64,000 nt of DNA from Marasmius tenuissimus (taxonomy: Eukaryota > Basidiomycota > Agaricomycetes > Agaricales > Marasmiaceae), in NCBI GenBank assembly GCA_029532415.1, contig JAQOTA010000062.1, forward strand, positions 1,178,001-1,242,000, written 5' to 3'. Position 1 is the first letter of the stretch. Each line of letters opens with the position of its first letter. The position numbers were made by a program, and so were the translations under genes. Below, one piece after another: positions 1 to 10,449 of this stretch. The notes under the pieces are model-generated. The model was not told the DNA's origin, ran no database searches, and saw nothing but the letters and a program-made list of their open reading frames with translations.

Positions 1-285
1 ATACTATCCACTCAGCTAGGCTTTCGGACTCAGATTTCTCCTTGTTCTTAGCTTGCTCAGTGAATGTGACTCGGTCAGGGTACCTGTCCTGCAATCGATT
101 GCCAGGGTTTGCATCCTCGTGTGTGGGATCAAACTCCTCGGTAAGCTTAGTGGAGACCTTGTCGATCTCCATAACAGTGCCTTTGACCTTCTTCCGGACC
201 GCTTCCATCAGAATGGTCAACGACTTGGGATGCGGGGTGGTGTCTTTGACTTGTGCTTGTCAAGAACAAGGCCAGTGACTAGGAA
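1..285 (-). mobile_element. LINE pol fragment (region before RNase H), runs off the window
   Basis: On the reverse strand about 95 codons stay open and end in a stretch (DRYPDRVTFTEQAKNKE) nearly identical to the start of the LINE RNase H segment at 7553-6545. This places it between reverse transcriptase and RNase H of a non-LTR retrotransposon of the same family. It continues past base 1. The LINE endonuclease/RT segment at 413-2311 has the same orientation, so both may be one element with a rearranged middle; the link is inferred. Confidence 0.7.
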
Positions 286-412
286 AACCCCTCAGGCCAC
301 CAACAGGGTCAAGAGTGCGAAGTAGAGAAGATGGATTTGAGTAAGGCAAGTGTAAGATAGTACATGCTGGATACAGGCACTATGAGACGAAGTTGTCAGA
401 CTGGGGGACTAT

Positions 413-2311
413 CTAGAAGTGTCCATGATTATATATGACAGAACCAAGCTGTAGAGATATCATGGGAGCGAAGGTAAAAGAGGAAAACTGAAAGAACAAA
501 TGATAAGAATCAAGGGATACATGTGGAAACAGGGTCATAGTGGAAACCATATGGTATGCTGGGAAAATATCTGGAAACAATGTGGAACACCAGGTAGTAC
601 CAGGTAATGATATGGGGGCCAGAATGTGATGGTGAGAGCATGTAACCATGGGAAATAAAGAGAAAAACATGAGGAAAAAGTACCTGGGGACCAAGGAAAG
701 GGAAAACAATAGGTGGATTCGTAACAGTGCTCCCCTAAGCAGAGATCTTGTCGGGTGTGTGCTCAACAAGGTGGCTACCCTGTAATCTGCCCTGATGGCG
801 AGTTTACAAAGGTGAATGTGAACCGGGATGAGGCCCGCAAGGGCTTCAACTCCCACATCTGCTTCGTCAGGCCCTGATTCAAATGTGTTCCACCTATACC
901 TGGTGGACCGCCCTACAAGGTACAATGTAAAGAATCCAATCAATTTGTGAGAGAACCCGAATTTACTCAGTATGTGCAATAGCACATCATGATTGAGTGA
1001 TGGGAAAAATTGAGCAACGTCAAAAGCGACAACGCTCATCATCTCCCCCTTTGCCCACCCAGCTCTCACTAGGTGGGTTAGGTAGGTGCCTGCATCCTCT
1101 GTGGACTGTTGGCGGACTCCCCCAAACTGGTTGGGGTGAACAAGATCAACCTTGATCATGTCGAACTGAAGACGGTTGGAGATCATCCTCTCTATAAGTT
1201 TGCCCACAGTATTCAGCAGCACAATAGGCCGGAATGACTTTGGGGTGGAGTATGAAGGCTTGTTGGGCTTAGGGATAATGACTGAGACCGACTCCTTGAA
1301 GTGAGTTGGCCAGCAGCCGATATTGATGCATGCATCCGCAAGCATCAATATACGATGGGCACATTCCGGCTGCGACAGAATGACTTTGAGATGGGCCCAT
1401 GTCAGGTGGTCAGGCCCTGGTGACGAGATGCTTGAGCATGCCTGTAACACATCCCTGAGCTCTGCATTGCTGAACCTAGACCAGTTTCGTTCTGTCATAG
1501 GTTCTAGCTGTTCAAGCACAGAAAGGTCCACTTCCCTTCCCGATGCAGAGTTGTATGTCCCATGGAGACCTCTCCACAAATCATTAAGGTCATGGCATGG
1601 CTGTCCATTGTACTGGATAGCCTCCACTGGCAGTAACTTGTGCTGTTGAATCCATTCCATTAGATCCCACAGGCGCTTGTTAGATACAGCAATTTCATTG
1701 ATTCGGGAGTCAAAGAACTTGCGTTTGGAGGCACGAATGCATCTCCTAAATTCGGCCCAGTTATCCTGAGACCTTTTGTTCCTGTAGACCTGAAGGGCAT
1801 TAGAGCACTCTTCAGACCACCAGGGCTTCGAGAATTTTGTAACACGGGAGGCCTTTGAATGCAGGTCCCATGCTTTTGAGAATACCAAGGCCATTTCAGT
1901 TGCCATAGCTGATACATCCTCTGCCGTTTGAGGCTCCAGCCACACTAATGCCTGGAGTCCGGCAATTATGTTGGCTAGGAACTTGTCTTCCTCCTCCCCC
2001 CCCTTAGGGAGGGCCCGACACTGTATTTCTGGGATGTCCCCCATATCTAGTGCTACAGAGACCGGGATATGGTCTGATGGTCCCTGCAGTTCTGTCTCCT
2101 CCGTGGCCAGTATTGCCAGTGAGAGCATAGATTTAACAAACACTAGGTCTAGGACAGACTCCCTCAGACCTTGCGTCCGTGATATGAAAGTCGGCCCTGG
2201 ATTAATATATCCGGCCCTAGACACTCCAAGCTCTCCCACTGTTTCCAGCAGAGCTGCTACCATCCCTTGCCATTGTGAGACACTGAGGAAGAGTTGCAGC
2301 TGAGGGAACAT
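413..2311 (-). pseudogene. LINE endonuclease / reverse transcriptase, 3' part lost
   Basis: A 632-codon reverse-strand ORF. The first 90 residues are the C-terminal part of an APE-type endonuclease, with the SDHIPV motif. Residues about 280-470 are a LINE reverse transcriptase: fingers (SFRPIVLLNTVGKLIERMI), then motif A (AFDVAQFFPSL) with its catalytic Asp. Near base 880, after ADVGVE, homology stops and the last 150 codons are low-complexity and unrelated, so the YxDD box and thumb are missing. The N-terminal half of the endonuclease is also absent upstream of 2311. A dead, rearranged non-LTR retrotransposon. Confidence 0.8.
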
Positions 2312-2615
2312 GAGAACATGTGCTTGAATCGACAGTTTTGGGTATTAGATGCTGGAACTGGTTTGGCATAACTGGATAGTCCCTTGCTGCCATCCCTATT
2401 GGGCTGTTTTGAAGGTGCCTTGGGTGCTATAGATGATGTTAATGCAAAGAAAACTTCATATTACCCCCCTCGAAACACCTGAGCCCTCAATGGTGCTGAG
2501 AAGCTTGGCCACGTGGTGAATTTCCAATCTCGTCCTGGTGATCTTTGATGGGAGCTTCGAATTTCGATTGCGGTCCAGAGTGAGTCAGCCCACAACTTCA
2601 ACTTGAACCACCACC

Positions 2616-2852
2616 ATGTCTGAGTCTGATGACCAGATTTTGCCTGAAGATCAACAAGACACAATGGAAGAAATCAATTCAATGGAAGAAGTCGACAAAT
2701 TCAAATTGGTGTTAGTGCAGGAACAGGAGGAATGGGATAGGTTGGGGCACAGAATATCGCAGGGAAGGATGTTGACCGATGCTCAGTGGATGGCTACAAT
2801 GGACGAGCATGTGGGACCCCTTGGCGACTGGCTGGAGGTCAAACATCAATGA
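2616..2852 (+). CDS. Short acidic hypothetical ORF, cut by a copia fragment
   Basis: A 78-codon ORF starting at an ATG and rich in Asp, Glu and Gln (pI clearly acidic). No domain is recognised. Its last codons run into the junction with the copia leader fragment at about 2840, so the natural 3' end is probably gone. It may be the N-terminal exon of a transposon or host gene, or a chance ORF. Confidence 0.25.
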   Translation: MSESDDQILPEDQQDTMEEINSMEEVDKFKLVLVQEQEEWDRLGHRISQGRMLTDAQWMATMDEHVGPLGDWLEVKHQ

Positions 2853-3300
2853 AGATGTCGACTTCACAGGTCCAGAACCAGTGTTAACAGTCTGCCCATC
2901 ACGGCAGCGATTAAGCAGTCACAATGGTTATCGAGTGCAACAGCCACAGTAGCACATCATCATAGGCAGCACTCAGCAAAGGTGCACATCCTAGAGAGCT
3001 GCCATTGCAGGGCACATTGATAGGGCACTGGGGCCCATAACCTGTTGAGGCAGAGGTCCTGCCCACGCAGTGGCAGCATGGGACAGACTAGCTCACCTGG
3101 AGATAGGCTTAGAGGCAGCAACAAGAGTAGTAAAAGTACTGGTATTGCATGTAGATACAGAGCTACTTATATACTATACAGAGGTGGCTGTATCTTCTAT
3201 AACAGGAGTGACTAGGAATAGCATAGATCATAGTGAAACGATTGAAGCACATATGTGGCCCGATACAACAGTCCATATATCTGGTAGTCCGGATTCAACA
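2840..3300 (-). mobile_element. Copia 5' LTR plus leader, reverse orientation, orphaned
   Basis: Read on the reverse strand, 3300-3043 is a complete 258 bp LTR (TGTTGAATCC ... CCTCAACA) of the family seen at 8801-9058 and 14002-14259. It is followed by the primer binding site and about 190 bp of untranslated leader that matches 9535-9652 of the copia element. Homology ends abruptly at about 2840, so gag and pol are lost. It preserves the leader and primer site that the larger copia copy has deleted. Confidence 0.85.
3031..3042 (-). promoter_or_regulatory. Retrotransposon primer binding site (half-tRNA-iMet type)
   Basis: Directly after the LTR end on the reverse strand comes GGTTATGGGCCC. 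This is the exact complement of the anticodon stem-loop GGGCCCAUAACC of eukaryotic initiator tRNA-Met, not of its 3' CCA end. Drosophila copia and yeast Ty5 are known to prime from such an internally cleaved half-tRNA. The match and its position next to the LTR are seen; the mechanism is by family analogy. Confidence 0.75.
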
Positions 3301-3498
3301 CTACATGCAATACTGGTACTTTTACTGCTCTCATTGCTGCCTCTAAGCCTATCTCCAGGTGAGCTAGTCTGTCCCATGCTGCCACTGTGTGGGCAGGACC
3401 TCTGCCTCAACATGTAGATACAGAGCTACTTATATACTATACAGAGGTGGCTGTAGCTACTATAATGGGAGTGACTAGGAATAGCATAGATCATAGTG
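3301..3498. repeat. Two copia LTR halves joined head to head
   Basis: Bases 3301-3412 are the last ~110 bp of the LTR in forward orientation, ending in CCTCAACA. Bases 3413-3498 are the middle part of the LTR in reverse orientation. They meet at a CTACA/TGTAG junction. Together with the reverse LTR at 3043-3300 this gives three LTR pieces in alternating orientation. Confidence 0.75.
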
Positions 3499-3508
3499 GG
3501 GACCGTCC

Positions 3509-3614
3509 CAGCATGTGAAGTCTGAGCACCTGTTCTACTGTGGGGGCCTCAGAATTTCAGGATGAAGAATCCAAGGCGCCTACAGTAGAACGGGCGCTCA
3601 GACTCCACGTGCTG
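3509..3614. repeat. Imperfect inverted repeat, 40 bp arms, 26 bp loop
   Basis: Arm 3509-3548 and arm 3575-3614 are reverse complements with about six mismatches in 40, five of them transitions. Key core in both arms: GTTCTACTGT and GTCTGAGC. The arms could fold as a long RNA stem or be the remains of a foldback element. No ORF covers it. Confidence 0.65.
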
Positions 3615-4760
3615 CAATGAACTATGCAAGAGCTTTGATGCAGCACAGCTCTGTTGTTTGACCAGCAACCACCACCATGGCATCCTCAAGACTGCCGCCA
3701 ATGGTAAGCAACCTGTCTTTGTTGTAGTCAGTAATGTAGATAAATATAATAATCAATTTTTGAATGTGAGTACGAAACATAAGAAGCAACTTGAGGCATG
3801 ACAGTATGAAATTGAACAAACCACCAAAGGTAGCCCACTGAATATAGTGTTGGGCCTGTGTGTTCATGACAATGCTGTTCAGCGCTCTTTGGTTCAATAA
3901 TGCCTTTTAAGATACTGTGCAGTGTGTAGTATGTATCGAATCCAAATCAAATCCTTTGCTTATTGGGCCTCCAGGCATTCTTCAACACCTCACGATGGCA
4001 TTTGATTCACTGTTCCTCGGACCTAGTTGTGATTTACTTGAGAGGTTGACAGTGATGATCCACTTGCACCTCACTTGTTCCATCTTACTCAAACTCTATT
4101 TACAGAACCGGTCAGATAGAACACAGTGTACACAATACCCATTGTGGAGGGTCGGAACCAATTGGATTGAACGTGGTGTGACCATTGCAGAGGGTCGTAA
4201 TAATCATAACCAGCTGTGTCCGCGTTCTGGCTAATGAGACAGGAGCAAAGTTTGGTGAGATGAATTACAATTTCCCGACCCCAACCTTCTGTATTTGGAC
4301 CGCTATCCTGGCATACATGCCCTTGTGTACTTCCCCTTGCTCCATGGGAGCGGCCCTTGTATTTACATTTACCTATCGATCGGGTTTGGACTTTGGAGCC
4401 TTGAAGCCTCACAGTCGTTCTATTCACCTTTCAATTTTTGTATCATTTCGGTGTTTGTTCAATGTTTGTGAAAATGGTGACTGACGTGATCTCATGTTTC
4501 AATAGCTCATAATCCGACTATAAGGCCGCAGATTGGGGCACAAACTTACAAAACGGGTAAGTTGAAGCAATCAAACAGTATAGTTGATGGAAGACACAGA
4601 CACCTTGCCACTTGTTGAAATATTCCACACGCTAAACGTCAGCACACAACTGTCAAAGTCTGGCAACAGTTTAATAGCAAGCTGGGGCTCTACTTCGAAG
4701 CCACTTCTCAGGGTTCCTCCTACGTAATCTCAGGGTTCCTCCTACGTACGTATGTGCACC
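3615..4760. other. No gene recognised
   Basis: Short ORFs on both strands with no recognisable domain. Near the right end a 21 bp unit (TCTCAGGGTTCCTCCTACGTA) is repeated twice in tandem at about 4707-4748, just upstream of the hAT start codon. It probably belongs to the 5' flank of the hAT element. Confidence 0.4.
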
Positions 4761-6211
4761 ATGCCCCCAAAGAAAACTCAAGTCAAGCCAACTGGTGCGT
4801 TGACATCCCACTTCCCTTGATTCAATTTTGATTTTGACTTACAGGCAAAGCACGTCGATCAAAATGAAAACAGCCAGCTACCATTTCGTCTGTCAAACAA
4901 GAGGTGGAACATGAGTGCTTTTCTCCCCTTTCCTCCCCAACGGCTCACATGCTATACATTCCAGAGCAGCCTCCCACTTGCACTGTCCACAGCAAATGTG
5001 TTGCTCAGCCCACCTCTCTTCCAGATCCTCCGTCTCCTGTACAAGTCCAACCCAGCAGAAGCAGGGAGTCCAGCATTTCCCAAGAGCAGGTCGAAAACCG
5101 CTCACGCAATAGAAGCACATCGAGAGAGGCCAGTCCTTCATGACAAGTCATTCAAACCCACTCAATCGGCCCAAGTACATCAAGGGACTGTAGTACCTCA
5201 AGACAGCAAGTTCAGCCAATCCACCAAGGTGACATTCAGGAACGTAGTGTTCCAAGACATCATGACAGATGCTCTAGATCAGGTATGGGTATTATTTGTG
5301 CCCGCAATTGTTTCTGATGTCTCGACACTCGCACTGCCTAGAAAATCACCGAGTTACCACTACAGTCCCAACAATAGATTCCCAAGATCCTTTTGCTTTG
5401 GCAACCCCTTTTCGGCCTCAAAATACAAATTTCCTCCATTGTTAAGTGTTCTGTGTACTGACAGATTCTATTAGCAGAGAGCTTGTTCAAACAGGATTGA
5501 CACCAGTTTGTTGAACAAGCAAATAGCCCACCGCATGGCTCCAATGGTGAGCTTTCATTGTCAATCAAAGTTTGCTACAAACCAGTAACATTACGTTTTA
5601 CCTCTAGCTCAGGATGATCCACATGGTTCAATTGCCTATTATAAAAACAAGCCCTATCCACCACCACAGCGCTCCTACGACACTTGGGAAATGCCGTCCC
5701 TCCCTCCTGACGTTGAAGCACTGCAACTTGTGAACAACGCTGGATCTGGACAAGACACGGACTCTGACTGTCCCATACTCATAGACCCATCGGACTCGCA
5801 GGATGAGGACATTGAAGAAGTTGATGCTAGTGGAAGCTGCGCCGCTGAAGCTGAGGAGTCAGAATCCTCAGACTCAGGAAGCGAGGCTCTGCCCTCAACA
5901 GGAGTTACACGAATATATATGCAACTGGTAGATAGTAATAAGTTTATTCTCACGCACTACATCCTCAGAGCTACGCTGACATTGACTTTCACAGCGGCAC
6001 AGGGCAGCACTTGCAGAACAACGCGGACACCTTCTCCAGCAAAAAGTTGTTACCCTCAAACAATCATGGGTATCGATGTAGCTTCACACAAGGCCAAAGG
6101 ACCTGGTAAGTCTATTGCATCTAGGCTTTATATGCATTTGTTAACGGCCTATACAATCAGCGGCTGTGGGGAAGACAAAACCCACCATGTACAGGCCACA
6201 TGTGACGTTCC

Positions 6212-7553
6212 TTTTTTTTGTTTTTTTTTATTTCATATTCTTATATACCAGTGTATGAACACAGTCCGGTCGCTATCTACAAATGCAGTGTGCCACAGAT
6301 GCGAAATAACTGGATCCCCTGCTAAAAAGGAAGTGCGCCTCTCTGGGAACTGCGCCTCAGAACATATCAACAGTGTTCCCCAACACTATGTGGTAGGTAG
6401 GGTTATATCATCATGGGCTACAACGCACTAGTGCCCCCTGCTCCCACGTCCTTCACCCCCGCCACCTAGGCTTGGCAGCAAGGGCCTGCACACCCCTCCG
6501 GAGAGTCTACGGGGAGCTCATTCCAGCACATCAGCCCAGATCACTTACCCAACTCCTTCTGCTTCTGCTTGGGAGGGGAAGGCAAACGCCCTAGGGTTTG
6601 CCTTCAAATAAGCTATCAGGCCTGGAAGCCGGTTAAGCGAATCTCCACGCTCTAGTTCTGAGCATCGGTGAAGTATGTGTGCCCTGGTCCCAGGTTCCAC
6701 GCCACACAGGCATGATAGATCTGCCTGAATATTAAACTGCTGGTAGTACTCTCCAATCGGTGCGTGCCCCAGAATACACTGAGTCATTCTGGTGGTCAAT
6801 GATAGCGACCCTGCGGCCAACTTTAACCATGTTCCTCCCTTGAGGTACGATGGCTGTAGAGGACGATCTTTTAGATCTTGTAGCTCGTAAAAGTGCCTGC
6901 CTCTATATGATGGGTCCTGGAAGCGCGATACCCATGCATCCTGGCCTGTTTTTGTGGCTTCTTGTCGAAGCCTATCCAGCGATGTTTGGGGCACTGCCCC
7001 CAAGCCTATGGGGGGCAGTCCTCTGACAAATTTATGAGCGAGCTGGTGAATGCTCCAATTCGCTTTTGAAGGTACTTGGATGAAGGTCACCTTGCCGTCA
7101 TCTCCTCCTGCAAACCAATCAGAGAGCGCCCTGCACACAGCCAGAGAGTGATCCTGTCCTGAGTGTATGGACGGATCAACTGCCCGCTTTGCTGCAGCAA
7201 TGCAATCAGTAAACAATACAAAGTGGTTGCTTTCCCCGCATGACATAGCCATGTAGGAAATTGCCACCTGTATAGCATGCAGCTCCGCATCTGGAGCTGT
7301 AACAACACCTGAAGCGTACCTGATCTGATGGACCAAGTCTCCACTTCTGTATATCATGGCCGCTGAGACAGCCTGATGTCTGGGGTTTTGCGGCAGCGAA
7401 GCATCAGTAGCTGCAACAACCATATCACGATCATCTCCAAGTATCTCGAGTTTCCGATCAAGGAATGTTATCCACTCAGCTAGGCTTTTGGACTTGGAGT
7501 TCTCCTTGTCCTTAGCTTGCTCAGTGATTGTGAGGCGGTCAGGAAACCTGTCC
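6212..7553 (-). mobile_element. 5'-truncated LINE insertion (RNase H end) with 17 bp TSD
   Basis: The reverse strand encodes an open RNase H segment (7553-6545): VVAATDASL, AELHAIQVAI, LFTDCIAAAK and a C-terminal Cys/His reverse transcriptase tail (CLCG...HILHRC). The left end carries a T-rich tract (6212-6230), the poly(A) tail read backwards. The 17 bp CCACATGTGACGTTCCT occurs at both 6196-6212 and 7554-7570 and is the target-site duplication. This is the classic product of target-primed reverse transcription. The insertion lies inside the hAT gene. Confidence 0.9.
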
Positions 7554-8800
7554 CACATGTGACGTTCCTCACACCCAAGCCAACTCGGGTACGTCCCAGT
7601 GTCAGTGAGTCTGAAATCCTTGTGTGATTATTCTATCTATTCAACTCACTCTAATGTTTAGTTGAAGATAACAATGCTCTTGAAGACTTCAGCCCACAAG
7701 TACACGAGGTATCGGAGGACGAGTCATTTGTGACACTGAAACCCCCAGGAATCACTCACCAACCCTGTTACCTACCGCCCTCTCGCCCCTCCACTGAACC
7801 GGAGTTCTCTGGAGGTGAAGAGTTACCTACTTGTGCCCCATCCAAGAAGAAACACAAGAAGCTGAAGAAACCCGCTGCAAAAACTGTGCAGACTCTAGCC
7901 TGCCAGCCACCATCAAAAGCTACCGTTGACGTACTGCCCGATACCAATGATACTGTCGGAAGTCAGCTCAGGGGCGAGTCAAAGACCAGGTCGCATGATG
8001 TTCACACTTTTGTTGAGCTCAATCATCAGATTGGATGCCAAATCTGTCTATTTTGCATGTGAGTATCCTTTAGTATCTTTCGACTTTCATTCACAATTGT
8101 CATTCCAGAAACAGAGCCCCAGGAGCTATAAACCCACCAGTCAGCTTCACTATCAGGACATCAACCACTTCGATTCAAAAGCACTTCTTTGGAGATCACC
8201 CCGACACTTGGATCCCTACATGCGACCAGGAAGGAATCACAATCACATCAGATGAGTACTCACTGAAGGCCAACGAGTGGCAAGCAAAAAATAACATTCC
8301 TCTGCCCAAGGAACCTCGCAAGATGTTCACTACTCAGCTGTTCCACCAATTCCTCATTGATCTTGTCATCCACGAGGATCCGGTAAGTCTTCCTCACACA
8401 TCGACTTGCGATGCCTGTAGCTAACGCATGGATCATTCAGCCACTGAGAATCGTTGGCAGTGAAGCCTTTCGCCGACTCATTCTCCTTCTCTGCAATGCT
8501 ATGGAGGAGAAAAACATACCTCATTGCACCTCCCTACAGAAGATGGTCTTTCAAGAGTGGGTGCGGCTCATGCATCAGCTTAAGGCACACCTTCAGGTCA
8601 GTTGTACAACAACTTGACTTCATCATCTGCTGACATTTAGACCAGGGTTCACTTGGGAGGATCTCCTTCACTACGGACGGCTGGAGTGATGGGACCGTGT
8701 TCCCATTCATTGCAGTAACAGCCCATTGGGTTGAACAGGTGGAAATCAGGCCTCTTCCATTGCCTGATCCATCTCAGCCTCCCATACCTCAACCACCCAC

Positions 8801-9058
8801 TGTTGAGGCAGAGGTCCTGCCCACACAGTGGCAGCATGGGACAGACTAGCTCACCTGGAGATAGGCTTAGAGGCAGCAACAAGAGTAGTAAAAGTACTGG
8901 TATTGCATGTAGATACAGAGCTACTAATATACTATACAGATGTGGCTGTAGCTACTATAATGGGAGTGACTAGGAATAGCATAGATCATAGTGAAACGAT
9001 TGAAGCATAAATACGACCCAATACAACAGTCGATATATCCGGTAGTCCGGTTTCAACA
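8801..9058 (-). mobile_element. Solo copia LTR (258 bp) with CCCAC duplication
   Basis: Complete LTR in reverse orientation, TG...CA ends, flanked by CCCAC at 8796-8800 and 9059-9063. Splicing out the LTR and one CCCAC joins the two halves of the hAT exon in frame (PQPPT to LHLRAAT), so the transposase exon was still open when the LTR arrived. Formed by LTR-LTR recombination of a full element. Confidence 0.92.
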
Positions 9059-9451
9059 CCCACTGCCCTACACTTGAGAGCAGCCACTATCAGATTTTAT
9101 GGCCTCCCGGTGTTGCATACTGGCCAGCACTTGGCCAAGGCTTTCTATAACATTCTTGAGCAACTTGGAATCCTCCACAAGGTGAGCTTTAAACTGGTAA
9201 ATCGTGAGTGTCCCTGATTCCTCTGCAAATTGGTCACATAACCGTTGATAACACTTCTAATAACAGTACAATGATGAGCGAGTGAGAGATTTTGCTATCC
9301 ATGAAAAGGATACCCTTTCATGCAAAGCAGAATTGCATTAGGTGAGCCTCTACTCCTGTTTGAATCAACATAATGTGTTGATTAATACCCACCTAACAGG
9401 TGCTTTCCTCACCTCATACACCTTGCCAATACAGCCATAGTGGACGCTGCC

Positions 9452-9521
9452 TGTTGAATCCGGACTACCGGATATATAGACCGTTGTATCAGGCCGAATC
9501 TATGCTTCAATTGTTTCACTG
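9452..9521 (+). repeat. Copia 5' LTR remnant (first ~70 bp)
   Basis: Matches the first 70 bases of the 258 bp LTR, then jumps to leader sequence that lies about 90 bp beyond the primer site in the 3300-2840 copy. Both deletion endpoints carry ATGAT, suggesting a microhomology-mediated deletion that removed the promoter, the rest of the LTR and the primer site. Confidence 0.85.
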
Positions 9522-9777
9522 TTTCACAATGATGATGCACTACTGTGGCTGTTGCACTCGATAACCATTGTGACTGCTTAATTGCTGTCGTGATGGGCAG
9601 ACTGTTAACACCGGTTCTGGACCTGTGAAGTCGACATCTTCATTGATGTTTGACGATGGTGGATTGTGTCCTCAACAACGATCAATAGCTATTGCCGTTG
9701 ACCGTGCAGTGATTTCTTTTATCATTGCCTATGATGATGAACCTATGCTGATTGTTGTTTTATTACTCCAGATTGCT

Positions 9778-10449
9778 ATGGCTCCTGTTATGTCTACCCT
9801 CATCCCCACCGTTGAGGTCTTCAGCGGTGTCAACTGGCGCAAGTGGTCCAAGGGTCTTGGTACCTATGCCATGATCAATGAGTTCTACGACCACTACACC
9901 AACGACGATCCTGAACCTGATGAACCTGATAAACCTACCGAACCGACTGAACTGAAAGCAACTACTTGCACTGTCACTGTTGCTGCTACGACTACAACTG
10001 AAGCGACTACACGTATGGAGACAGTCTCTCCTACTGACACTCAGATGCAGCAGTATGCTACAGACCTGGAGCAGTATGCCAATGCTTTAGAAAGGTATGA
10101 GAAGGATCTTATCAGGTATGAAAAGGATAATCGACATTGGAAGAAGTATGAATTCAAGGCCATGGGTGCACTACATGCCACCACCACCATTGCCGTGCAG
10201 AGTATTATTGAGGATGACGATACGGCTTGGAACGCTTGGGAGAAGATCAAGACTCGTTATGGTCAACAGACATCTGTCTCTGTTTGGGCTGGCTTCAAGT
10301 TGGTCATGGAACTTTGTTTGTCTGGTGGTAACCCCGTTCCCGAGGTTGCCAGACTCGAGCTCCTATTCAGCCAACTTACTGAAGCGCAGATCGAACTCCC
10401 TACTCCTGTCAGAGCCATGCTCCTCCTCTCTATCATTCCACAGTCATAG
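9778..10449 (+). CDS. Copia Gag (truncated)
   Basis: Starts at ATG 9778 (MAPVMSTLIPTVEVFSG), with a typical copia Gag opening in which the WRKW motif follows FSGVN. Residues 45-85 are a low-complexity Pro/Glu/Thr linker. Residues 95-170 hold a predicted coil followed by the UBN2-like DTAWNAWEKIKTRYGQQ block. It ends at TAG 10447-10449 and no CCHC zinc knuckle is found before the protease, so the Gag C-terminus is deleted. It normally forms the virus-like particle shell in the cytoplasm. Confidence 0.8.
   Translation: MAPVMSTLIPTVEVFSGVNWRKWSKGLGTYAMINEFYDHYTNDDPEPDEPDKPTEPTELKATTCTVTVAATTTTEATTRMETVSPTDTQMQQYATDLEQYANALERYEKDLIRYEKDNRHWKKYEFKAMGALHATTTIAVQSIIEDDDTAWNAWEKIKTRYGQQTSVSVWAGFKLVMELCLSGGNPVPEVARLELLFSQLTEAQIELPTPVRAMLLLSIIPQS

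Larger units (their letters stand above)
4761..9451 (+). pseudogene. hAT-family transposase gene, multiply interrupted
   Basis: Begins with ATG (MPPKKTQVKPTG) and a short intron, followed by a long disordered acidic N-terminus (4860-7990) with at least two TGA stops. A BED-type zinc finger follows (CQICLFC ... KHFFGDH), split by intron 8059-8108. Then come introns 8383-8440 and 8597-8640 and the hAT core: SFTTDGWSDGTVFPFIAVTAHW at 8660-8720, AKAFYNILEQLG at 9130-9175, and RCFPHLIHLA at about 9405-9435. The 3' half is missing because a copia element starts at 9452. A LINE (6212-7553) and a solo LTR (8801-9058) also interrupt it; removing each with one target-site copy restores the frame across the gap. 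Dead copy of a DNA transposon. Confidence 0.85.

Noticed and set aside
9447..9451. CTGCC / TTACC as target duplication of the copia element
   Set aside because: Two of five bases differ; could be decayed by transitions but is not reliable enough to call.
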